This document shows, piece after piece, positions 1-5,625 of a stretch of DNA of 17,175 nt; position 1 is the stretch's first letter, and every line of letters begins with the position of its first letter. Under the pieces are notes generated by a model. It had not been told where the DNA came from. It did not search any database and worked only from the letters and a program-made list of their open reading frames with translations. Source of the DNA: Firmicutes bacterium UBA5227 (GTDB lineage: Bacteria > Bacillota > Clostridia > Tissierellales > Sedimentibacteraceae); contig DHUT01000096.1 of the NCBI GenBank assembly GCA_002409285.1, positions 1-17,175 on the forward strand, given 5' to 3'. A program made the position numbers and the translations under genes.

Positions 1-1
1 T

Positions 2-259
2 GCATGATATCCTGATTTGACCTTCAGACCTGAACAGGTTATTACAAGGGCTGAAGCCATAACATTGATTAACAATGTACTGGAAAGAGCAGTTCCCGAA
101 GAAAATATACATCCTGATGCCATTTTCTGGCCGGATATGACCGGTGATGACTGGTACTATGAAGCTGTAATGGAAGCAACTAATAGTCACGATTATATTT
201 ATGAGGAAGACAGTGACGAGCTTTGGACAGGAATTAAAGCTAACAAAGTTTGGCCGTAA
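2..259 (+). pseudogene. C-terminal SLH-domain remnant of a surface protein, interrupted by TGA
   Basis: The reading frame has the hallmark of an S-layer homology domain: YPD-x-TFRPEQ followed by ITRAEA, then a WPDMTGDDWYYEAVMEATNSHD block, ending 80 codons after a TTG at 17. Such domains anchor exported proteins to secondary cell-wall polymers, usually as three repeats at one end of a large protein. The homology extends upstream of the TTG (Tyr-Pro-Asp at 8-16), but a TGA at 5-7 sits where the family has a conserved Gly (GGA to TGA would be one base change). All three forward frames have a stop within the first 20 bases, so no uninterrupted reading from the left is possible here. A second usual Gly (YPDG) is Leu. 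I read this as a decayed or nonsense-mutated gene end; a sequencing error or an independently started fragment is possible. The left part lies outside the window. Confidence 0.6.
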
Positions 260-327
260 CAAATGAAAGGGGACATCTCCTCTTTACAGAGAATGTTTCT
301 GAAAGATAGGAGTAATGTCTTAAATAA

Positions 328-356
328 GAGCGGAGCTAAGTGCTCCGCTTCTTTTT
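328..356 (+). terminator. Rho-independent terminator after the SLH fragment
   Basis: A perfect 8-bp stem (AGCGGAGC at 329-336 with GCTCCGCT at 342-349) encloses a 5-nt loop and is followed by TCTTTTT. This is a strong intrinsic terminator about 70 bases after the SLH stop, so the locus was once a normal transcription unit. The rest of 260-525 holds no gene I can support, only AT-rich spacer. Confidence 0.85.
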
Positions 357-525
357 GGTGAGAATGAGGGAAAACGTTTAATTATGGTTTAACACTTAAA
401 AATTCATTAATACTTTTATATTATTATGTCAGAATACAAAGTGGGAGAAGGTAACGAGAAAATACAGAATTTTCTTCACTTACAGTATAACTGATTACCG
501 CCAACTAAAAATTTGAATAATTTGC

Positions 526-798
526 TTATTCATAATGTGACCACATACTTACTATAATTATTGTTTTTTCCTCTTCAATAACACGATAAACAAGCCTGTG
601 CTGACGGTTAATGCGTCTTGAATACAAGCCGTTCATATTGCCTAACAGTTTTTCATATGGCGGAGGATTTTGAAACGTATTATTTTTAATTACCTCTAAT
701 AGCTTGTCGGTTTTTGATTTCAGTGCTGCTACAGATTTAATTTTTTCCTTGTCTTTTTCTGCTGATTTGAGGATAACGATTTTATAATTGCCTACCAT
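526..798 (-). CDS. yoeB: YoeB/Txe-family toxin (RelE superfamily mRNA endoribonuclease)
   Basis: This 90-residue protein matches the YoeB/Txe family, whose members bind the ribosome and cut mRNA in the A site. The visible signature is LYSRRINRQHRLVYRV near residues 58-73, corresponding to the SRRIT-x-EHRLVY strand of E. coli YoeB with its catalytic Arg, and a C-terminal WSHYE carrying the His-Tyr pair that ends active YoeB proteins. An acidic/Pro stretch (PPPYEKL) precedes it, as in the family. Its start overlaps the end of the antitoxin gene by 7 bases and there is no good Shine-Dalgarno of its own, so translation is probably coupled to the antitoxin. It looks intact. RelE/YafQ assignments are less likely because of the HY tail. 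Confidence 0.88.
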   Translation of the reverse strand: MVGNYKIVILKSAEKDKEKIKSVAALKSKTDKLLEVIKNNTFQNPPPYEKLLGNMNGLYSRRINRQHRLVYRVIEEEKTIIIVSMWSHYE

Positions 799-1031
799 TC
801 AAATTCCGCACAGTCCTTAGCTTCTGCGTTTATTCCCTCAATGAGCCTTTCCTTCATTCCGGGAATGGAAGTAAGGTATAAGGTTTCCAACAGACCGTTG
901 TAATCATCCTCACTGATTACTATAACATTGCCTTTTTTTGTATTTACATTTATAACATCATTGAAATCAATAGCCATGTCCAAATAGTTAAATAGGTTTT
1001 TCCTGAAATTTGTTGCATTGGTATTTGTCAT
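792..1031 (-). CDS. yefM: YefM/Phd-family antitoxin
   Basis: This 79-residue protein has the YefM/Phd layout: an N-terminal half that binds DNA (TNATNFRKNLFNYLDMAI, then the VINVNTKKGNVIVISEDDYNGLLET sheet-helix core typical of the family) and a C-terminal acidic tail (SIPGMKERLIEGINAEAKDC) of the kind that wraps and blocks YoeB. It is the first gene of the pair, as expected for an antitoxin that also autorepresses. The start is an ATG preceded by AAGGAGGT at 6-7 bases, the best ribosome site in the neighbourhood, consistent with antitoxin being made in excess. The toxin ATG lies inside its last codons. Confidence 0.88.
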   Translation of the reverse strand: MTNTNATNFRKNLFNYLDMAIDFNDVINVNTKKGNVIVISEDDYNGLLETLYLTSIPGMKERLIEGINAEAKDCAEFEW

Positions 1032-1049
1032 TTTGATTACCTCCTTGTA

Positions 1050-1094
1050 TGTACATTATATGGTACGCTTCGAGTTTTGTCAACATTGACGTAC
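1050..1094 (-). promoter_or_regulatory. Consensus promoter and YefM-type operator of the toxin-antitoxin operon
   Basis: On the minus strand TTGACA (1083-1078) and TATAAT (1060-1055) are separated by exactly 17 bp, a perfect sigma-A promoter. A TGTACA palindrome (1050-1055) abuts the -10 element, and a second GTAC core (1063-1066) lies 12 bp away centre to centre. A third GTAC sits in ACGTACGT at 1090-1097, and GTCAA-CA-TTGAC (1079-1090) straddles the -35. TGTACA cores about 12 bp apart are what I recall for the E. coli yefM operator, so autorepression by the antitoxin-toxin complex is a natural inference. Confidence 0.8.
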
Positions 1095-1134
1095 GTTATT
1101 ATGTGCATTTATTTGAATTTTATTTAGGGGACAT

Positions 1135-1153
1135 TAACAAAATAAATTTGTTA
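1135..1153. promoter_or_regulatory. Dyad TAACAAA-N5-TTTGTTA upstream of the oxidoreductase
   Basis: A perfect 7-bp inverted repeat with a 5-bp centre lies about 100 bp upstream of the oxidoreductase start. Its shape fits a dimeric repressor site, but I cannot match it to a named regulator; it is not the Rex pattern, whose arms face the other way. No convincing -35/-10 pair was found between 1091 and 1255, and the intervening bases carry no gene. Confidence 0.35.
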
Positions 1154-1255
1154 TGATTCCATATGTTAAAAGTTAGTAATAATTTTCTCCATAGAGTTTA
1201 ATAACTCGTAAACAGGGTATCAATATATGCAGAATGTATTTAATTGGAGGATAGA

Positions 1256-2602
1256 ATGGAGTCGTTGAACAAAGAAAATAAAATTTGCAAATGGAGATGT
1301 ACGGTGTGCGGTGAAGTAGTAGAGGGATTTGAGCCGCCTGAAAAATGTCCTGCATGCGGAGTTAGCTCTGAATATTTTGTAAAGGTTGAAGATGAAGAGC
1401 CGGGTGAGACATCTGACAGGGAAGAAAAAATAGTTATTATAGGTGCCAGCGGAGCAGGTATGAGTGCTGCTGCTGAAATCAGAAAGAGAGATAAGACCAG
1501 TGATTTAACTATAGTTTCCAAAGAGGATGTAAGTGGTTATTACAGACCCCAGCTTTCCAAGATGTTGAGCAATGAAAGTATTACTATTGAATCAATGAAA
1601 ATTAAAAAAGATAAGTGGTATGAGGAAAATAATGTTAAACTTCTTTTAAATAAGCTTGTTACTAAAATTGACACTGTGGGCAGGAAGGTTTTGCTGGATG
1701 ATGGACAGGAACTTGAATATACAAGGCTTTTAATTGCTTCAGGGGCTGAAGTATTTGTACCGCCGTTTACGGGAAAGGATAAAGAAGGTGTTTTCACTTT
1801 AAGGTATGCAAAAGATAGTAGTGCAATTAAAGAGTATGCAAAGGGAAAGAAAACAGCGGCAGTAATAGGAGGAGGAGTCTTGGGGCTTGAGGCAGCAAGT
1901 GAGCTTAATAATCTTGGACTTGAGGTAACTGTTATTGAAGTTGCAGACAGAATTCTTCCAAGACAGTTGGATGTGGATGCATCTGAGATACTGGAGGAAA
2001 TAGTCAAAAAAGCCGGCATAAAATTTAAGAAGGGCGTTGGCACTAAGGAAATCACAGGGGATAACAGAGTTAATGGAATTCTTCTTGATAACGGAGAAAT
2101 AGTGGATGCTGATTTGGTGGTTATATCCACCGGAGTAAGAGCAAACAGCAGCATAGCAGAGGGCTGCGGAGTTGATATTAAACGTGCAATTGTTGTAAAT
2201 AACAGGATGGAAACTTCGGTGCCTGATGTGTATGCATGTGGTGACTGTGCTGAATACAATGGAATAAACTATGCCCTGTGGAGTGAGGCTATTGAACAGG
2301 GAAAGACTGCGGGAATCAATTTAGCCGGCGGAAACTGTGTCTATGAAACAATAATCCCTTCCACGACCCTAAATGCGTTTGGTTCAAAAGTTTTTTCGAT
2401 TGGTGATGTGGGTTCTAATCCTGAGGTTAATTATGAAGTTTATGAGGATTGTGAAGGCGAAAATTTCAAGAAGCTTTACTTTGTAAATGGCATTTTAGCA
2501 GGTGGTATACTTATAGGGGACACCTCCAAGACTGCAGCTTTGGCAGAAGGATTTAAAAAAAGCAAAAAAATGAAAGAAATGATAGAAAAAATAAAAGCAT
2601 AA
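1256..2602 (+). CDS. NAD(H)/FAD-dependent oxidoreductase with N-terminal rubredoxin-like domain
   Basis: The 448-residue protein starts with a small rubredoxin-like zinc/iron knuckle (Cys15, Cys18, Cys31, Cys34; C-x2-C-x12-C-x2-C, the short rubrerythrin type). A pyridine nucleotide-disulfide oxidoreductase fold follows: FAD site IVIIGASGAGMSAA near 59-72, NAD site AAVIGGGVLGLEAA with Glu at the end of the second strand (suggesting NADH over NADPH), and the second FAD motif VYACGDCAE. A C-terminal domain follows, as in NADH:rubredoxin reductases. No CxxxxC redox disulfide is present. The likely role is cytoplasmic electron transfer from NADH to rubredoxin-type acceptors in oxygen, peroxide or NO detoxification, with the fused domain acting as an internal acceptor. 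The start is the ATG at 1256, preceded by GGAGG at 5 bases; an upstream in-frame TTG would put that ribosome site inside the gene. It is monocistronic, with its own terminator. Confidence 0.85.
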   Translation: MESLNKENKICKWRCTVCGEVVEGFEPPEKCPACGVSSEYFVKVEDEEPGETSDREEKIVIIGASGAGMSAAAEIRKRDKTSDLTIVSKEDVSGYYRPQLSKMLSNESITIESMKIKKDKWYEENNVKLLLNKLVTKIDTVGRKVLLDDGQELEYTRLLIASGAEVFVPPFTGKDKEGVFTLRYAKDSSAIKEYAKGKKTAAVIGGGVLGLEAASELNNLGLEVTVIEVADRILPRQLDVDASEILEEIVKKAGIKFKKGVGTKEITGDNRVNGILLDNGEIVDADLVVISTGVRANSSIAEGCGVDIKRAIVVNNRMETSVPDVYACGDCAEYNGINYALWSEAIEQGKTAGINLAGGNCVYETIIPSTTLNAFGSKVFSIGDVGSNPEVNYEVYEDCEGENFKKLYFVNGILAGGILIGDTSKTAALAEGFKKSKKMKEMIEKIKA

Positions 2603-2626
2603 TTTTAAATTGTTACTATATAAAAG

Positions 2627-2667
2627 TGCATGGTCATATTCGTGAACCATGTATTTTTTTTATTTTT
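2627..2667 (+). terminator. Intrinsic terminator of the oxidoreductase gene
   Basis: CATGGT (2629-2634) pairs with ACCATG (2646-2651), extended by inner CA/TG pairs around one bulged A, and is followed by TATTTTTTTTATTTTT. It separates the oxidoreductase from the sporulation block. Confidence 0.8.
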
Positions 2668-2711
2668 GAGGACAGTTTATGACAAAATATTTTCGGTTGG
2701 TATCTTATAAT
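2668..2711 (+). promoter_or_regulatory. Putative Spo0A-controlled spoIIG promoter with long spacer
   Basis: A perfect -10 TATAAT (2706-2711) lies 33 bp before the spoIIGA ATG. No -35 is found at 17 bp; the nearest candidate, ATGACA (2679-2684), is 21 bp away. GACA occurs at 2671-2674 and 2681-2684, exactly 10 bp apart, resembling degenerate reverse-oriented Spo0A boxes (TTCGACA). The B. subtilis spoIIG promoter is known for an overlong (about 22-bp) spacer and tandem 0A boxes at 10-bp spacing. The box match here is only 4-5 of 7. Confidence 0.5.
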
Positions 2712-2743
2712 GAATAACATGGTTATTATTATGCGAGGTGGAG

Positions 2744-3646
2744 ATGGTTTATTATATTGAATATGTCTTCGCTGAAAATTTCCTTATTGATTTTATACTG
2801 CTGTTTATTACCGGTAAGCTTATTAAAAGCGATATTGTGTACAAGAGAATTATTGCAGCTTCGTTTATAGGAGCCGTGTATGTAATATTGACCGTATATG
2901 TCGGCAGAGAATTCATGACTTTTTTTATCGTTAAATTCAGCGTTTCTGTTTTAATGTTAATGGTTTCTTTTGATATAAAGGGGATTATTGCAAATATAAG
3001 AGTTATTTTGTGCTTTTATATAATATCCTTGATAATGGTCGGAATTATGACTGCATTATATTATTTGATCTACGACAGGTTAACAGTGAATGCAATTGTA
3101 TTATCCCTATTTGTGGGATACGCAGCATTGCATTTCTTTTTTAGGGAGATAAAAGCAAGGATCGATAAGAATAATTACATGAGGACTGTAGTAATCAATG
3201 TAGGAAGCTTAAGCAGTACATTAAAGGCGTTCATTGATACCGGAAACGAACTTAGCGACCCCATGACTAAAAAACCTGTAATAGTAGTGAATATTGAAAG
3301 CCTGAGGAATATTTTAAGTGAGGAATTATACTGTAATATTTTAAGATTTTATGAAAATAAGGATGACAATTTTGAAAGCTTATTATCCGGAAGCAATAAC
3401 TATAATCTAAGGATAATCAGATATGACACAATCAGTTCAAAGGGTGAAATGATGGTTGTTTTTACTCCGGATAATATTGAGGTTAAAGGAAATGGGAAAA
3501 GTATATCGGTTGTTGATGCAGTTATTGGAATATATCCAAACAAGATAAGCCGGAAGGGGGATTATGACGCATTGCTGTTTTGTAAAATATTAGAATGGGA
3601 GATGAACGTCAATGAGCTTTCTGAAGTACGTCAGAAAATTATTTAA
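2744..3646 (+). CDS. spoIIGA: Sporulation sigma-E factor processing peptidase SpoIIGA
   Basis: The 300-residue protein fits SpoIIGA, the septal membrane aspartic protease that removes the pro-sequence of sigma-E during sporulation. The first about 135 residues are strongly hydrophobic with about five membrane segments (for example FLIDFILLFITG, FIGAVYVILTVYV, FIVKFSVSVLMLMV, VILCFYIISLIMVG, IVLSLFVGYAAL). The rest is a soluble protease domain with the DTGN motif (Asp165) followed by LSDPMT, matching the catalytic DTGNxLxDPxT of the family. I chose the ATG at 2744 because GAGGTGG lies directly upstream and MVYYIEY aligns with family N termini; a GTG at 2738 falls in that ribosome site. It overlaps sigE, its substrate gene, by 35 bases, so the two are translationally linked. 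Confidence 0.93.
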   Translation: MVYYIEYVFAENFLIDFILLFITGKLIKSDIVYKRIIAASFIGAVYVILTVYVGREFMTFFIVKFSVSVLMLMVSFDIKGIIANIRVILCFYIISLIMVGIMTALYYLIYDRLTVNAIVLSLFVGYAALHFFFREIKARIDKNNYMRTVVINVGSLSSTLKAFIDTGNELSDPMTKKPVIVVNIESLRNILSEELYCNILRFYENKDDNFESLLSGSNNYNLRIIRYDTISSKGEMMVVFTPDNIEVKGNGKSISVVDAVIGIYPNKISRKGDYDALLFCKILEWEMNVNELSEVRQKII

Positions 3647-4334
3647 GAAATTATATAGCTTTATAATAGATAAGCTGGGGCTTACAAAGGATATATTCTA
3701 TATCGGAGGCAGTGATACACTTCCGCCTCCATTGTCCCAGGAAGAGGAAAAGGAAGTTATTAGCAGATTAAAGGATTCAGAAGAGGCAAAGACTATATTA
3801 ATAGAGCACAATCTGAGGCTGGTTGTATATCTTGCTAAAAAGTTTGAATCCACCGGAATTAATGTGGAGGACTTAATATCCATAGGAACAATCGGACTGA
3901 TAAAGGCTGTTAACACTTTTAAGGCTGAAAAAAATATTAAACTTGCTACCTACGCTTCAAAGTGCATTGAAAATGAAATATTGATGCACTTAAGGCGTGT
4001 TGGCAAGGCAAAGACGGAAATTTCACTGGATGAACCCCTGAATATAGACTGGGATGGAAATGAGCTTTTGCTTTCTGATATTTTGGGAACTGATGAGGAT
4101 GTTGTATTCAAGGATATGGAAAGTGAGGTTGATTTGTGTCTTTTGAATGATTCAATCAAGAAATTAAATAAAAGAGAATATACAATTATGAAGCTGCGGT
4201 TTGGGCTGGATAATTCTAAGAGCTATACTCAGAAGGAAGTGGCTGATATGCTTGGAATTTCGCAATCCTATATATCTCGCCTTGAAAAGAAAATACTTAA
4301 CAGGCTAAAAAAGGAAATCAACAAAGCAGTATAA
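3612..4334 (+). CDS. sigE: RNA polymerase sporulation sigma factor sigma-E (pro-form)
   Basis: This 240-residue protein is almost colinear with B. subtilis sigma-E, the early mother-cell sigma factor. An amphipathic, basic pro-sequence (residues 1-29, MSFLKYVRKLFKKLYSFIID...) precedes the YIGGSDTLPPPLS segment; by analogy cleavage by SpoIIGA would fall at about Phe29/Tyr30. Region 2 contains NLRLVVYLAKKFESTGINVE and LISIGTIGLIKAVNTF. The core-binding and -10 contacts (IKLATYASKCIENEILMHLRR) and the region 4 helix-turn-helix (KEVADMLGISQSYISRLEKK) are intact. The start lies inside the end of spoIIGA. Expression should depend on the spoIIG promoter, with activity delayed by the pro-sequence. 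Confidence 0.96.
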   Translation: MSFLKYVRKLFKKLYSFIIDKLGLTKDIFYIGGSDTLPPPLSQEEEKEVISRLKDSEEAKTILIEHNLRLVVYLAKKFESTGINVEDLISIGTIGLIKAVNTFKAEKNIKLATYASKCIENEILMHLRRVGKAKTEISLDEPLNIDWDGNELLLSDILGTDEDVVFKDMESEVDLCLLNDSIKKLNKREYTIMKLRFGLDNSKSYTQKEVADMLGISQSYISRLEKKILNRLKKEINKAV

Positions 4335-4395
4335 AAAACATGTGCAGGGAAATAATTTTTAAGGGGGATAATTTTTTAAAAGGGGAAAAACGACG

Positions 4396-5169
4396 ATGAT
4401 AAACAAAGTAGTTATATGTGGCGTTAATACTTCTCAACTGCCTACAATCAAACCATCTGAAATGAGAGGTATGATTAAGAAAATCCAAGAAGGCGATACT
4501 GAGCTTAGAGAAGAGTTTATTCAAGGTAATCTCAGACTTGTACTAAGTGTAATTCAAAGATTTAATTCTAAAAATGAGCCTGTTGACGATTTGTTTCAAA
4601 TCGGATGTGTGGGCCTGATAAAGGCCATTGATAATTTTGACCTTTCTCTTGACGTGAAATTTTCCACATATGCGGTTCCTATGATAATAGGAGAAATCAG
4701 AAGATATTTGAGAGACAACAACTCCATAAGAGTGTCCAGGTCAATGAAAGATACGGCATATAAGGCTTTGCAGGTAAAAGAAAGGCTTGCATCCAGCAGC
4801 TCACAGGAACCTACAATTGCGGAAATTGCCCGGGAAATCGGCGTAGATAAGGAAGATATCATATTTGCGTTAGAATCAATACAAGAGCCCATATCGCTGT
4901 TTGAACCAATTTACAATGATGGAGGGGATGCTCTTTACGTTGTTGATCAGGTCAAGGACGAGAAAAATATTGATGAAAAATGGATTGAAAAAATAACATT
5001 GGAAGACAGCATAAATAATTTATCTGAAAGAGAAAGACAGATAGTTGATATGCGATTTTATAAGGGAAAAACTCAAATGGAGGTAGCTGAGGAAATTGGC
5101 ATATCACAGGCGCAGGTTTCACGTCTGGAAAAATCTGCACTTGCACAGCTGAAAAAGGGATTCAAGTAA
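4396..5169 (+). CDS. sigG: RNA polymerase sporulation sigma factor sigma-G
   Basis: The 257-residue protein matches sigma-G, the late forespore sigma factor. Diagnostic segments are the N-terminal NKVVICGVNTSQLP, GNLRLVLSVIQRFNSKNEPV, DLFQIGCVGLIKAIDNFDL, FSTYAVPMIIGEIRRYLRDN, SLFEPIYNDGG, and the region 4 motif KTQMEVAEEIGISQAQVSRL. It lies 61 bp after sigE, the usual clostridial and bacillar order spoIIGA-sigE-sigG. Readthrough from the spoIIG promoter is possible, but in Bacillus the gene also has a sigma-F/sigma-G promoter; the short AT/G-rich gap shows only a poor candidate. The start is an ATG with GGGG about 10 bases upstream. It ends with no visible terminator before the ylmC promoter. 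Confidence 0.96.
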   Translation: MINKVVICGVNTSQLPTIKPSEMRGMIKKIQEGDTELREEFIQGNLRLVLSVIQRFNSKNEPVDDLFQIGCVGLIKAIDNFDLSLDVKFSTYAVPMIIGEIRRYLRDNNSIRVSRSMKDTAYKALQVKERLASSSSQEPTIAEIAREIGVDKEDIIFALESIQEPISLFEPIYNDGGDALYVVDQVKDEKNIDEKWIEKITLEDSINNLSERERQIVDMRFYKGKTQMEVAEEIGISQAQVSRLEKSALAQLKKGFK

Positions 5170-5191
5170 GCAAACAGCCCAATATTTTGTG

Positions 5192-5222
5192 TCATATAAA
5201 ACATAAGTTGTACATACCTTAT
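5192..5222 (+). promoter_or_regulatory. Putative sigma-E-type promoter for ylmC
   Basis: TCATATAA (5192-5199) and CATACCTT (5213-5220) are 13 bp apart. They match 6/8 and 7/8 positions of the B. subtilis sigma-E consensus (KMATATTT, about 14 bp, CATACANT). They lie 29 bp before the ylmC start, and no good sigma-A pair competes. Clostridial sigma-E preferences are assumed to be similar. Confidence 0.45.
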
Positions 5223-5248
5223 AGTATAAAAGCGTAAGGGGTGATGCT

Positions 5249-5512
5249 ATGACTAATTACTGGGATTTAATCGAGAAGGATGTTGTGAACATTAAAAACG
5301 GGGAAATAATGGGAAGGTTTGACGATGTAGAGATAGATACCAAGGCGGGGAAAGTCCAGGCGTTTTACATAGAGGAGACCGGAAGGTTAATGGGGATGCT
5401 TGGCAAATCAAGGGAAAGAAGAGTAAATTGGGAGGAAATATTAAAGATAGGCATGGATGTAATTATTGTCAATGTTGATGACAATATTAACAACGGATTA
5501 GCAATGGGGTGA
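5249..5512 (+). CDS. ylmC: YlmC/YmxH family PRC-barrel sporulation protein
   Basis: This 87-residue cytoplasmic protein has the PRC-barrel pattern of the YlmC/YmxH family: DVVNIKNGEIMGRFDDVEID, KVQAFYIEE, then RRVNWEEILKIGMDVIIVNV. Family members occur across spore-formers, commonly just downstream of sigG, and are linked to sporulation by genomic context; the biochemical role is not established. The start has AAGGGGTG about 6 bases upstream. A sigma-E-like promoter lies in the 79-bp gap from sigG, suggesting separate mother-cell expression. The gene is convergent with dxr and has no T-tailed terminator, although an 11-bp inverted repeat follows. Confidence 0.85.
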   Translation: MTNYWDLIEKDVVNIKNGEIMGRFDDVEIDTKAGKVQAFYIEETGRLMGMLGKSRERRVNWEEILKIGMDVIIVNVDDNINNGLAMG

Positions 5513-5535
5513 TGTACATTGCTGAATGTGAAATT

Positions 5536-5584
5536 ATGGCTGAACAGTTGAAGGGTGACATATCCGAAGTCATTGTTCAGCCAT
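5536..5584. repeat. 11-bp inverted repeat between convergent ylmC and dxr
   Basis: ATGGCTGAACA (5536-5546) is perfectly complementary to TGTTCAGCCAT (5574-5584), with a 27-nt loop. It could form a hairpin in transcripts from either side, but neither side has a T-run, so it is not a classical terminator. The right arm is part of the tandem array that ends dxr; the left arm looks like an inverted copy of the same unit. Confidence 0.7.
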
Positions 5585-5625
5585 TGTTCAGCTATAGTTC
5601 AGCAATGTTGAGCCATTGTTTAAGC
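5571..5625. repeat. 11-bp tandem repeat spanning the dxr stop codon
   Basis: Five adjacent copies of CATTGTTCAGC are visible: two exact (5571-5581, 5582-5592), one with three changes (5593-5603), one 10-bp variant (5604-5613) and one 12-bp variant (5614-5625). The unit is not a multiple of three, so each copy is read in a different phase by dxr, and the dxr TAG (5594-5592) falls at the junction of copies two and three. Confidence 0.8.

Noticed and set aside
456..476. AT-rich hairpin (GAGAAAAT with ATTTTCTT) downstream of the toxin gene
   Set aside because: Low stability, chance level for this base composition, and no T-run on the minus strand, so it is not a credible terminator.
1540..2259. 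A 239-codon open frame on the minus strand inside the oxidoreductase gene
   Set aside because: It is antisense to a well-supported flavoprotein, has no recognisable family features, and its Ser/Leu/Thr-rich composition is the expected shadow of the coding strand.
4341..4376. Possible sigma-F promoter before sigG (GTGCA, 16 bp, then GGGGGATAAT)
   Set aside because: The -35 matches only 3 of 5 consensus bases; the G-rich -10 could be a ribosome site. Kept out of the feature list.
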